Origin: Drosophila pseudoobscura
Lineage: Eukaryota > Arthropoda > Insecta > Diptera > Drosophilidae
Assembly: GCF_009870125.1 (NCBI RefSeq)
Contig: NC_046682.1
Coordinates: forward strand, 1,426,001-1,490,000
Length of the DNA: 64,000 nucleotides
Direction of reading: 5' to 3'
Shown here: in pieces, positions 36,746-48,474 of the stretch
Position numbering within the stretch: the first letter of the stretch is position 1
Layout of the letters: the number at the start of each line of letters is the position of its first letter
Made by a program: the position numbers and the translations under genes
The notes under the pieces: generated by a model
What the model was told of the DNA's origin: nothing
The model's input: only the letters and a program-made list of their open reading frames with translations
The model's database searches: none

Positions 36746-37142
36746 TGTACATATATAATTTCCTTTCTGGATCATTAGCCAGCAGCATATACATATGTGT
36801 GGGGGTAGACGGATGTTATAGGGAAATATCAAGAAACATTACTTCAAATTTCAGCTTGCTCATCAAGTAAATTAGAGTATGGTAGCCTGCAAATATATTT
36901 AAAGAAAAGTTAAAGCCTAATCAACCATATTCGAAGTTTAATAATTACATATACGATATTTACCCGATTTTCCAGAGAACTTTTGCATTGGAAAGCCGGC
37001 TGAAAATGTCGCGTAATTAGACTTTTTCCTTTTAAACTTTTTCCACGTAATAAATTGAATAAATTGCAAATATGTACATAAAATTATATTTTTTATTCTA
37101 GGTGATTGGTATAAAAATCGAGATAAAAGTTCGACTTGATGG
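36746..37142 (-). other. myo 3' region
   Basis: AT-rich. A minus-strand AATAAA at 37092-37097, about 45 bases after the myo stop, is the likely polyadenylation signal. Confidence 0.5.
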
Positions 37143-39718
37143 CTAGGAACAGCTGCATCCCTCTACAGACATATTTGGTATAACACTTAAAACCAGGTTG
37201 TGGTTATCGTCAAAATATAACAAGCTTAAGGAACTCATTTTTGTTGGCGAACAGCACGGCGTGGCTGACGTCGTTAAGGCGGCTAGATGAGTGTGGGGAT
37301 ACTGCTCAAGGTATCCAACTCTGCAGTCGCCACTGCAAAAGTATGCATCAAATGACGTAGGTGCAACAACGAAATGCCATCCAAAACTTGTGAAGTTCAC
37401 CTTGAGAGGATATCGACAGCATCGCATATCGTGATCACTTTCAGTACAGTCCATATAAACGCTTCGTTTCCGTCGATGCTTTTTTTGTGATCCAATTTCT
37501 ATGTGAACCGTCTGAAAAAAATGCAATAAATTTACCAATTACGATGAAAGAATTGCGATGTGTGGAAGACGCATACTAATGGATTATTCGATGTATTATC
37601 AGTGGTCACAACTAAAGGCTTCATCCAGGATTCTACTCCTTTTATAAGAATTTCATGAGATTTATTCGACCCGCGATCTCCGAATACAGGTTTCAGGTCA
37701 ACGTTGACCCACTGTCCTTGTCCCGATGGAATTTTTTGGCGAAATTCAAACATTTTGGCCTTGTGAGTAAAGCTTGTATTATTTGCACGCCGCACTGCCC
37801 GATGAATAGCTACAACAATATCTTTACTTTGTTGATTTTCAATCTCCTCAATGAGCTCCGGCTGATGGGTGCTTATCCAGTCCCAACCACGCAGATATAA
37901 ATGCAGTGTAGCGTACGATATGTCCGAGTAACTGTTGTCGAATTTAAACCGAAGAACGTCTGTCTTACGGTTGTGTCGAACATGTGGTTGAAGCTCTAAA
38001 TGGACGAAATTTAAATTCACGTATAATTAAATTGGAATGGAAGATTGTATAAAATAGAGTTATATAATCTTAGAATTATTTTTTCGTTCTCTTTTTTCCA
38101 GACTTTGCAGATCATTCTGTTTTATTACTTTTGAAAACGAATTTTAGGTTTCATATATTATTTCAGTAACGGAAAATTACTAAAATAAGTAGTAAAGAAT
38201 AAATTCTACAGAGAAATCTCTGCCTGTAAAAAGTTTCCAGTAGAAAGTAGATGCAATTCAATTTAAATTGGGTTACAAAAACGAATTTCTTTATACGAAA
38301 CCATGGACAAAACAGACCGCGCATCTCTCTCAATTTTGCTTGCACTTGTCATGAGAGATCGGGAAAACATAGAGAAAAAGAGGGGGAGCGCGACCGCATA
38401 ACTAGAGTTCTTATGTTAATTCTTGCACTTTGTTTATCCTCTATCCGCCTAATGATCTATCCGCGTTATCTCTCTCTCTCTTTCGCTTACTCCACCAGGG
38501 TGCAAACTCTGAGATCCAGGCGGTCATCAAGATGGACGGGCAGGGATCTATCGGCATTGCTAATTGGGCTGCTCCAGAATGTTTTTTTTTAGCATTAATA
38601 GAAGTAAATTTTGTACTTACGCTCAGGAAACACGTAAATGCTGCTTATGTGTGAAAGAATACTCTCGTATTCATCATCATTATGCATAAAGAAATTTTGT
38701 TTTATGTGTTGATATTCGTGGATTCCTATTTCAGTGTTGTAAATCAATTTAAACTCATTCAAAGCATTAGCATCATCCCCTTGCATTTGAGAAGATAAGC
38801 TCATGTCGGATTCACCAGCCACTAAATCGCTGCTTGTGTTGGTAGTTTGCTCATGTTTTTTAGGGACACTTGGTGATTCTGATAGCGATTCTCCTGTGGA
38901 TTCCCTACGTCGCCATATTGTATTTGTTACAGATGCATTATAACCTTTATAAAAATCCTCTAATATATTTTGTGGTACTGAGATAGGTTTGGTTATATTT
39001 GGTAGTTTTTTTAGATTTAACCGCATGAGTATGTGCATCTTAATCGACTCCAAGCTATCCTGCTTGGCTTTTTCGCGCAATTGGCGCTGTAAAATACTAT
39101 CAATGTTGATTAAATTTCGATTCATAGATACTCCTTGAACACTCGAGAAGGGCCCCGATCTAGATGTTGTTGGCAGAGTTGAACCTTTAGTATTCCGTTT
39201 GGTTTGTACTTTTACTGGGTTTGAAGGCGGATCCGAATCCTCTTGATGATGATCCTCTGGCTTTATTTGTTTTGTTGTGGATGATGCATTGTCGCTTGAA
39301 AGTGTGTTTGATTGAGTATTTGTTCTGTTACTCAATAAAATCATTTCCGGTCTAGCACTGGCACTTGATGAATTGTTTGAGCGTTCTAATAGCTCCTGCT
39401 CACTACTAGCACTGTGTGCAGTTGCCAGGATTAAAAGCATGGATAGCACAGCTAGTGCCACACATCGGTACATGACAAAAGGGCATCTTGAATGTCCACC
39501 TATAATCTGTCGTTTTTTAATACTCGTAATCGATTTGCAGCTGCAAAAAACTATGCTACTGGAATCCGACTGTGCATGCAAGACTGCAATATTAGCATTT
39601 TCAATAATCTTTTTAACACTAGGGTTCACATAATATTGACTCTCAGTCCTGTGTTCTTTCCCAATGCGGTACCCATTGGCCAGCATGATTTTTAGTAAAC
39701 AGTTGTCGGTTCGAATGC
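37143..39718 (-). CDS. myo: Myoglianin, TGF-beta family ligand (myostatin/GDF11-like)
   Basis: Secreted TGF-beta ligand of the myostatin/GDF11 group. Exons: about 39718-38621, 37995-37577, 37511-37143, in phase. Exon 2 uses the donor TTA|GTATGC (37576), the only one that keeps frame with exon 3. Two start choices: ATG at 39686 (617 residues) or ATG at 39473 (546 residues). The latter begins with a clean signal peptide (MYRCVALAVLSMLLILATA). The propeptide is followed by the furin site RRKR near 37446, then a mature domain of about 107 residues with the myostatin-like CCRYPL, CSGDCRVGYLEQYPHTHL, CCSPTKMS and CSCS. Conserved cysteines are all present. Lies in the same orientation as Slip1, upstream of ey. 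Confidence 0.9.
37996..38620 (-). other. myo intron 1 with exon-like insert on the opposite strand
   Basis: 625 bp intron. It contains a GC-richer patch on the plus strand (38500-38582) that looks like a coding exon and is listed separately. Confidence 0.5.
38499..38582 (+). pseudogene. Orphan exon-like coding fragment in myo intron
   Basis: Pyrimidine-rich tract and CCACCAG (38460-38498) lead into 28 open codons that begin GANSEIQAVIKMDGQG and end IANWAAPEC, followed by a T run. Codon-like composition contrasts with the AT-rich intron. Origin not recognised. It could be a captured exon or transposon piece. Confidence 0.3.
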
Positions 39719-41410
39719 TGAAAAAAAACAAAAGATTAAGCATTATATTATTATGATCGTAAAGTTTTTGGGGCTGTCCTTATAGGACAAAAATGTTAAA
39801 AATGTCTGAGACTAAGTAAGCTGGTTCGACACAAGATAAAACCAAAGACTATAAAATAGTATTGTATAGTCTTTGATAAAACTCTAGTTTCTACCGGATT
39901 GTAATTTAATTTAATATATAAAAACCAGTTCATCTGTGCTTCTGTGCGCCGTCACTATCAAATTGTATTGCGTTATGTAAAATCACACATAAATTTGAAA
40001 ATTTGATTGAAAAAAAACTTTTCTCCTTCTTCTATGCGTGCAAAATCGTCTCAAAGTCATAAGGTACACAACAGAAACGAAAAAGGTGCTTCTTATTTTG
40101 TTGAATACAACATTATACTTGATACAAATTGTATATCAAAGATTCGAACTTTCTTCTTGTTTTATGTTTTTTATGATCCTCGAAAAACCATGTCTTAATA
40201 TAGAACGCCATTAATTGTCTGTTTATGCTTTGATTCTACAGAACGATATATAAATTGAGGCCTATCAATCAGCCAATAAAATTTTGCGGAGGCATTGCAG
40301 TTAAAAGTTGTTTAAATTTTTCGCGGAAAAATCATAATTTTCTACTCGTTTTTACAAGTGAAAATTGATTAAATTGTGTTTAGCTAGTGACCGTTTATTT
40401 ATTGATTCATATTGCACGATTCTAAACAAATGCACTACACACTAAGTATATGATCAACCATAAGCCGTTAACCATATTGTTTTTTAATTTTTAATTAGGA
40501 GTCAACAAATTTGAAATATAAACGTTTTTTATGTACAACGATTTTAAAAGTAATTGATTGAGCCAATATGCTATGTATGAACTTTTCAGATAGTAATAAT
40601 ATTTTTTTCCCCTAATAATATTCTGTATAGGCAAATATAGTTGGAGTTTCCCAGATCAGAGAAGAAAATATTTCCGAATATAGTCAGGACCATGTAGTTG
40701 CCATTATAACAATAAATCTACAAAGAATGATCGACATAAAGAGTACCACCCTAATAGCGGTACATATGTACATACATACTTGATACATTGAAGTGTATTT
40801 TATGCACATACATATTTATATATGCATATATAACAAAATTTATATATACATATGTATGTCTGTTGTTCTGTGCATAAACGATTCATATGAATCTCACTCT
40901 CAGCTCTTGATCACTCTATTGTATTCAATTAAACCATTTATAAACATATTAAATTTTTGTGCTCTTGAACTTCGGTTCATCTGAAGCTGAAAGTGCAGTG
41001 TTGGCACTGCATATTCCATTTTCCACTTGAGGATGACAGGACAATAAAAACCCCAAACAAAAAAAAATGTTACATTTTCAATCAGTTATTCTAGTTTTCT
41101 GTTACTGTTCTTATCGATACATTAATAAAGAAGAACAAATAATAATAGAAAAACAGGCCATGCTAACTCACCAGGGGCTATCCTGTAAATGCACTTTTCT
41201 CCTCCTGTAATGAGTATGGCATCAGTGAAAAGGCTTCATATGGATATAATAATAGATAAATAATTATATCTTAGATCCGATATAATTATTAGACGCCACG
41301 CCACATATTTCAATCTAATTATGTACATACTGCTACTACCTACTACTATAATGTTTCATCTCGTTACATATACATATGTATGCATATAATATATAACGAA
41401 AAAAAGAAAC
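39719..41410 (-). other. myo upstream region
   Basis: AT-rich presumed promoter/5' leader of myo. It contains a perfect 18-base hairpin (TGCAGTG-TTGG-CACTGCA) at 40994-41011. No coding motif. Confidence 0.4.
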
Positions 41411-41500
41411 ATGACAGGCTTCGAGCCTAGGACCTCTGGTTTGTTGGCCCGTGAACAGTTGCTCACCGCCACTGCGCTTGCTGACAGCCGGTGTGCAAAA
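41411..41500 (-). pseudogene. tRNA-like element with Pol III-type terminator
   Basis: On the minus strand: GCGCAGTGGCGGTGAGCA (A-box-like), GGTCCTAGGCTCGAAGCC (B-box-like, one mismatch from GGTTCGANNCC), then a T-rich stretch ending TTTCTTTTTTT. The anticodon loop is too long for a functional tRNA and no acceptor stem pairs. Possibly a SINE head or tRNA relic. Confidence 0.35.
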
Positions 41501-41569
41501 TGCTATGTAGCCAACAGCCAACCCAACTTTCAATCAGAGCAAAATAAATGATATATGTATGTATGTATT

Positions 41570-41625
41570 ATGATATATATATGTATATATATAAATTATA
41601 TATATGTATAATAATAAGAGTGTAC
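41570..41625. repeat. ATATATGTATA microsatellite
   Basis: Runs of TATATATGTATATA over about 55 bases. Confidence 0.7.
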
Positions 41626-42059
41626 TTTGAGATAACAAACATTTAAATGTAGCTACATACGTACATATGTTAACTAATTGTGTGTATTTATAAACATACA
41701 GATGCGCATGCGAAATCTATTTCGAACACTGGGAATTGTAGAATGTATTGGATAAATACATGGACTAAAGTTGTGCACATATTTTGGTTGTTTCACTTAA
41801 TATTGCTTGCAATGAGCTTTTCTTATTTTCCCGACGGCTGTGAATCTTCTTTCGAGTATTTTCCGCCAAGAACCGCATAGTAATCCCAAAAACACTACAG
41901 ATACAGATCGGCGGAGCACGTCGGAGAGTATATGTATTTAGTAATTGTAATCTTCCAATGTTTATTAATATGTAATATATGGATTCGTTTTAAACGTGGT
42001 CCGCAATGCTGTGATGCTTATAATTATCGTGTAAAAGTATTTCTTTTTCAATGTTTTCT

Positions 42060-42877
42060 CCACGACTCGCGGAGACTGTGACTGTGACTGATCGCGGATA
42101 TTCCGATAAAATATACCGCCTGACCTTCAGAAGTATACCAAAATATACCGTCTCAAGTCAAGATTTAGGTGACAACGTCGCAGAGCCATATTTGCTGATC
42201 AAAGAATTTGTATTAGTTTCTGATTGGAAAATTTATTTTTGCCTAAATGTTTGTTGATGGAATCAACTGCGGATTTATCGTTAAAACATACCGTCCGACC
42301 CTCAGAAATATACCAAAATATACCGTCTCATTTTAAAAATATAACGTAAATATACTGACGAATTCCAGATCTATTTCACACATTCCTCGTTTTTCATATT
42401 CCGTCGAATATTACTAGCTAGGTAGAACATTTAGCCATGCCCACATAATTTTATCCGATTAGTGAATTCATTTTCTAATTGACTGATTTATTTTAAACAC
42501 TTGCTTTTATTTCATTTTGCGTAAAAAGAGGTTTTCGCGAAACTGGTCAAACAAAAAAAAACGAAAAATGATAGTCGTACTTATTGTTACTATTTTGATA
42601 TTCCGTGGAATATTATTAGCTAGATAAAACATTCAGCCATGCCCACATAATTTTATACGATTTATGAAAAAATGTTTTATTGTTCCTTTTTTTGAGCTTT
42701 GCCTAAAACAAGGCATAAATAAAATAGTTCAACAAAAACAAACAGTCGCAATGTTGCTAGTATTTGAAGATTTGATGTGTGTATAGGTCTTTGTATAACC
42801 TATTTTTCAAGCTGCTCTTAAACGTAATAAAGATCTTGTCTTAGATTGCATTTGACTAGTTTCTTGTATATATATCA

Positions 42878-42912
<35 letters not shown>

Positions 42913-43060
42913 CAAACCCTCAGCCCTGCCCAAATAGTTTTATCTCATTGATGATTCAATTTTCTACAAATTGTGATAATTTTATTAACTCCTTGCGGAT
43001 TGTGTCTAAAACAAGGTTTGACCGAAAAAGCTCAACAAAAAGTACAAGTTACTTGTTATT
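42060..43060. repeat. Decayed tandem repeat, unit about 200-300 bp
   Basis: The motif TATACCAAAATATACCGTCT recurs at about 42135 and 42310. The motif AGCCATGCCCACATAATTTT recurs at about 42434 and 42634, with a weaker third copy (AGCCCTGCCCAAATAGTTTT) near 42922. Units also share AAACAAGG and CAACAAAAA endings. The copies are diverged, so this is an old array; a TA microsatellite at 42868-42912 interrupts it. Confidence 0.6.
42868..42912. repeat. TA microsatellite
   Basis: TATATATCATATATATA... alternating run inside the tandem repeat. Confidence 0.85.
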
Positions 43061-43282
43061 ATGTTAATGATGAACTACTATGTACTATACTATACTATAC
43101 TAGTACTATACATACTATTATGAGTACTATGTTAATTATGAAATTGAGCTTTCTCGATTTGAGTCGAGTTTTATTGCAAAATGACAATATCTGCCAGTAT
43201 AAATATTTCAAATAATGTGCATATTTAGACTGTTTCGGAAGAAACTCTTCCTCATCAGCGATCTTTTCTTTTTCAATAAATA

Positions 43283-44387
43283 ACGAGGGCGAACGTTGTG
43301 AGTTGCTGCGGACACCGCAACTCTACATTTATACCCGATACTAAGTCAGTATGCCTCTCCTCCGGCAGACGCCGCTAATATTTAACGACACGACAAAGAG
43401 TGCGTGCGAGAGAGACAGAAAATCAGTCTGAGCGTGACGTCGGGCGCTGCGTAGCCACTGCAAATTGATTTGTTCCTTTTGGCTATAAAAATTATCCGAT
43501 CTGTCCAAATTCAGCAACCGGATAGATATGGTCATTCTCTATGATTCTGCGTTTTTAGTTTTCTCGAATCTGCAATATTGTGGATGCAACAGATTTTCGT
43601 CCTTTGTGGGGGCGGATGGGGGTGGGGCGAAATTCTGAGATATACGTTTTATAGTGAGATCTAACAGAAGTGCGGATACCAAATTTGGTTACTCTAGCCT
43701 GAATAGTCTCTGAGATTTGTGGATGCCCCAGATTTTCGTCCTTTGGGGGGGGCGGAAGGGTGTGTGGCGAAATTTGGACACGAAACGGTCACGGTCCGAT
43801 ATCACAGGAGTGTGGATACCAAATTTGATTTCTCTGGCTCTTATAGGTTCTGAGACCCTTGAACTCATATTTTGAAATTGGCAAAACCGACCATGAAACC
43901 GGTGTGTTAGAGAGAAACAGAGCGAGAAAGAATGAAATTGTGTTCTTGATTCTGGCTATAATAATTATACGATCTGATTGAGATTTTACGATCTAGAACA
44001 TATAGTCATCCTCTACGATTCTGCGTAGAGTTTTATCGTATCTTTAAAAATGGGGATGCCACAGATTTTCGTCCTTTGTGGGGGCGGAAGTGGGCGGGGC
44101 GAAAGTTTGAAATATTTTTCTAGCAGTGACATATCACAGAAGTCTGGATCCAAAACATCGTTGCTCTAGCTCTTATAGTCTTTGAGCACTAGGCGCTGAA
44201 GGGGACGGACAGACGGACAGACGGACGGACGGACAGACAGACAGGGCTCAATCGACTCGGCTATTGATGCTGATCAAGAATATATATACTTTATAGAGTC
44301 GGAAACGATTCCTTCTGGACGTTACACACATCCACTTTTACCACAAATCTAATATACCCCAATACTCATTTTGAGTATCGGGTATAA
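43283..44387 (-). mobile_element. DINE-1/INE-1 element, near complete
   Basis: Minus-strand copy from GGGCGAACGTTGTGAGTTGC to GAGTATCGGGTATAATA. It contains repeated modules around GATTTTCGTCCTTTG and the GGACAGACGGAC microsatellite. Nearly identical to the copy in the Mex-3 intron, with one extra ~80 bp module near 43565-43650. Confidence 0.9.
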
Positions 44388-44488
44388 TAAAAAGATGGTA
44401 AATCGTATAGAGTACATTACTGCAGTAATTGCAGAATATTGTTTAAAATCTAAAAAGGCTGTGTGATTGTCAGTATTTTTGGTATCCG

Positions 44489-45204
44489 CACTTCTGTTAG
44501 ATCTCACTATAAAACGTATATCTCAACATTTCACCCCCTTCCGCCCACACAAAGGACGAAAATCTGTTGCATCCACAATATTGCAGATACGAGAAAACTG
44601 AAAACGCAGAATCGTAGAAGATGACTATATCTTCTAGAGTGCAAAATCTGAACCAGATCGTATAATTATTATAGCCAGAATCAAGAACACAATTTCATTC
44701 TTTCTCGCTCTGTTTCTCTCTAACACACCGGTTTCATGGTCGGTTTTGCCAATTGTAAAATATGAGTTCAAGGATCTCAGAACCTATAAAAGCCAGAGCA
44801 ACCAAATTTGGTATCCACACTCCTGTGATATCGGACCTTGACCGTTGGATTGTGGATGCCACAGATTTTCGCCCTTTGTGGGGGCGGAAGTGGGCGGGGC
44901 AAAGTTTTGAAATATTTTTGGAGCAGTGACATATCACAGAAGTCTGGATCCAAAACATCGTTGCTCTAGCTCTTATAGTCTTTGCGCATTAGGCGCTGAA
45001 GGGGACGAACAGACGGACAGACGGACGGACGGACAGACGGACAGACGGACAGACAGACATGGCTCAATCGACTCGGCTATTGATGCTGATCAAGAATATA
45101 TATACTTTATGGGGTCGGAAACGATTCCTTCTGGACGTTACACACATCCACTTTCACCACAAATCTAATATACCCCAATACTCATTTTGAGTATCGGGTA
45201 TAAA
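44489..45204. mobile_element. Chimeric DINE-1: two halves in opposite orientation
   Basis: 44489-44846 reads in plus orientation (CAAAGGACGAAAATCTG, later CAACCAAATTTGGTATCC). From about 44850 the sequence is minus orientation (GTGGATGCCACAGATTTTCG to GAGTATCGGGTATAAAA). The switch occurs within DINE-1 sequence near GACCTTGACCG. Carries a long GGACAGACGGAC microsatellite at 45010-45060. Confidence 0.75.
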
Positions 45205-45354
45205 AATATCGTTGTGATAGCTTTACAATAGAGATTGACTAGTTTCTCCATGTATTGGCACCAGATGACAAACATTTCCTCAATTCTATATTATCATTTC
45301 CTTAGGTCTGCGGAAAAAAATGTGTCTGAATAAATATTTAAACATTATTCCTTG

Positions 45355-45640
45355 CAAATTTCGCCCCGCCCCCTTCCAGTCCAAAGGACGAAAATCTGAG
45401 GCATCCACAATATTAAAGATACGAGAAAACTAAGAACGCACAATCATACAGAATGACCATATCTACCTGTTTGCCGATCAGATCGGATAATTGTTACAAC
45501 CAAAACGAAACAGTCGACACGTTCAGACTAATTCAGACTAATTTTCTGTCTCTCTCGCACAATTTCTTTGTCGTACAATTTAAGCGCCATCTGCCGGAGG
45601 AGAGCCATACTGACTTAGTATCCTCCAAGTTGTTTCAGTC
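45355..45640 (+). mobile_element. DINE-1 3' fragment
   Basis: Plus-orientation modules (CCAAAGGACGAAAATCTGAG) through CGCCATCTGCCGGAGGAGAG and CATACTGACTTAGTATC, then broken off before the usual end. Confidence 0.7.
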
Positions 45641-45959
45641 ACTCCAGTACACTTAGGATCCTTGGATCCTCCCAAACCTAAATAGGCGCTCAACCTAGCG
45701 GTACAAATCGGTCCTTTTCAGGACCACCAAAAATTTATGGAGAGAGATATACGTTTAAAATATAATATAATATCATTGTAAAATACAGACGCTGCTGCAG
45801 TCGAATGATCCCCGGCTGATGTTAATTGGCCGACTAGCCGATCTAATTGATCCATAGATCTCTAAGGTGCGGACTTTAGCTGCTGCTATCTATAAATATG
45901 TATATATGTATATATATATAAGACATGTCAATCTGAGAAGAAGTCATTACTAATGTTGA

Positions 45960-46025
45960 AATTGCTGTTTATGAAGACATATTATTAGACTAAGATATGT
46001 ATGTATGTATGTATGTATGTAGGTA
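45960..46025. repeat. GTAT microsatellite
   Basis: TATGTATGTATGTATGTATG run ending near 46021. Confidence 0.85.
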
Positions 46026-46472
46026 AGTTTTATTTATTTAAAGTTCTAAGTTTTTACTTGGCTTTTTAAACCAAAAATGTCCTTGGTTTTATCAATAGAT
46101 GATCTAAGAAATTTTCAGACCATCACTACCGGCCACTGTACGGCTTAACCTGCGCTTCATTAGCCAATGTCAAGATATGCTCGAGTCTGTTCAAACCAAT
46201 TCCTTATCTTTGCCCTCCACGGACTTTATTTGGACTTATTAGTCCCATTAGTATTGCTATCTCGTCCCGCCCGACTAGGCGTTACTTTCACCCTTCGTCT
46301 TCCTCTCTGTCTTTTTTAATACTCTGACCATGAATCTTTCCGTAGCATTTGCCGTAATTACACTTCCAATTTCAATTTCGATTTCCATGAAAATTATTTA
46401 AATAATTGAAAAGCATACTGTTCTATTCCAAAAATCCTATCCTGTGGCTTATATTTTAACTGTAGCATCGAA

Positions 46473-46757
46473 AAACGAGGGGGAACGTTGTGAATGTCTG
46501 CTGCGAACGCAAGTCTACATTTATACCCGATACTCAGTCTATGGCTCTCTTCCGGCAGAAGGCGCTAACATTGAACAACACGACAAAGAGTGTGTGCGAG
46601 AGGGACATATGTACATACAATCAGTCTGAACTTGTCGTCGGGCGCTGCGTAGCCACTGCAAATTGTTTTTTTTACTTTTAGCTATAATAATGCGATTACA
46701 TCCATTTTTACCACAAATCTAATTTACCACTATACTCATTTTAAGCATTGGGTATAA
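46473..46757 (-). mobile_element. Short DINE-1 with large internal deletion
   Basis: Keeps both ends (GGGAACGTTGTGAATGTCTG and TTAAGCATTGGGTATAATA), but jumps at about 46690 from the AGCTATAATAATG module to the ACATCCATTTTTACCACAAA end, losing about 750 bp relative to full copies. Confidence 0.75.
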
Positions 46758-47754
46758 TAAAGAAAATAATAATCATACACCCAAATACAATACACCCAGT
46801 ATAAAAGCGACTGTAAAAAGCTCTTTTGAAGCTTTTGCTGTCGCTTTCATGAAAACATTCCTGTGAAGTTTCATAGTAGCGAGAGTTACACTGGAGCCGA
46901 ATCGAATTCTATAATATCCAGATCCGCGTCATGTTGAGGGACAGTGCTGCTTGTTTTCTCCATACAAATTGAATGTTGCTGCAACTTTTGTTCATGGAAT
47001 GGTCAAGAAGAACATGTTGGTGCATGCATTTTTTTCATGAATTTTTGACGATTTTCATTGGCAAATATAGCGTCGTTTCCGTTTAAACCCCGTTGCTACC
47101 ATGTTGCTATGAGGTCCAACGCGGAAGTGCAGAAACTAGTTAGTTTCTGTTCTAAAGTTAACAACACCTGTCGTATTACAGAGACCAATAATAGGTATCC
47201 GGATGTTATATGTATATGTATGCATGAATAGGTATAAGGAGCTGGTGTGCTTGTGTGTGTGCCAGCTTCGGGTGTGCTTCAGTCCCATTGCTAAAATATA
47301 TGTACATACAGTGTTTATAAATATTTAATGGTAGTCATTCGAAAAAAAATTCAAAGCACACGATCCAGTTTTGACATATTCTTTAAATTCATTCATAATA
47401 TTTAATGCTTCGGGGGGTTTTTTTTGTCATTAAGTATCTCCGATTCATAATAAATTTCAAGTATTAAATATATTATAGTAGCTTCGTAAATTTGTAAAAA
47501 TTTCGAAATATGTACCTCAAAAATTACCCGTTCAAAATAATACATTTTTATACTTAGTTGAGCAGCCTTTGTGTTCTATAACGGCTACTCAGCGCTTTGG
47601 CATTGCGACTGTTCTTTTTTTGACTGAGCGCTAATCAAATAAAATTAAGTACTTAAATTAGGAAATCTTACAGAAAACTAATTAATTTTTCGGATAAAAA
47701 TAAATAATATTATCACTGCTGAGGTGAGGGTTCAGTTTTCCTTAACCGGTAGCG
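46758..47754. other. Spacer, nothing recognised
   Basis: Mixed AT-rich sequence with no motif-bearing frames or repeats. Confidence 0.35.
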
Positions 47755-48474
47755 ATGGATGGAATAAGCAATCTGAACATTAATCGCAGGATTAGTCAAG
47801 CGCAATCCAACTTGTATTATCTGATTGCATATGTCAGAGTCAATGCATACGCATAATTCGGAAATTATGCCCAACATAGATCACCTACATATGTATGTAC
47901 ATGAATACATACATATGTATGTATGTGGCAATTTAAATGCCAGATGTAACTGATTCCGGATATAATAGCCCCAAGTTGTATAAGTGGAATAGTTTGGGTC
48001 GAAAGAGCCATTGAGGCTCCAGTCGATTGAGGAGAACAATCGAGTCCAGAAGGAGTTGAAACAAGGTTAACGCAGGCACTTAAGTCGTTTTCATTTCACG
48101 ACAAGAGTGCATAGATAATACAAGGAATAGTTGGAAATACTCTGTAGATACTCCGGAAAGCATAGACAAGAACTGATGCTTTAGATGCTTATATTTCTCC
48201 TGATGAAAAATACAGAATTAAGTCGTCAAGTGAACAGAGTAAAGAAATCAAATTAATGAATTCTAGAATTGATGGGGCCGAACATTATTTTGCGCAGAGT
48301 GGTATTTTAGGGACAACAAATTGCCAAAGTTCTTCTGACTTAATAAGGAAAACTTCAATCATTCATATAGATGCGACTTTGAAAGACCAGGTGAGAGCAA
48401 ATCCATTTGAAAATGTTATCGCTGACTAGCTTTTTTTACAGATACGAAAAACATCTCTGGGGACACCAAAATGA
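47755..48474 (+). pseudogene. Possible broken gene with spliced open frame
   Basis: Plus strand. A 33-codon frame starts at a good context ATG (47755, MDGISNLNINRR). A coiled-coil-like piece (LQSIEENNRVQKELKQ) occurs near 48020-48063. A 75-codon open stretch runs 48166-48390 (DALDAYISPDEKYRIKSSSE, later SSSDLIRKTSIIHIDATLK). It ends at a donor CAG|GTGAGA, then a 51 bp intron-like gap with branch-like CTGAC and TTTTTTTACAG, then 11 codons and TGA at 48474. Three TAG stops lie just upstream in the same frame. I do not recognise the protein. It may be a decayed gene or an unannotated small one with missing 5' exons. Confidence 0.3.

Noticed and set aside
37532..37576. Extending myo exon 2 to the frame's stop at 37532
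   Set aside because: Only the donor at 37576 (TTA|GTATGC) keeps frame with the mature-domain exon; later donors give stops.
45000..45062. GGACAGACGGAC repeats as a CRISPR-like or satellite array
   Set aside because: It is the microsatellite built into every full DINE-1 copy; the genome is eukaryotic.
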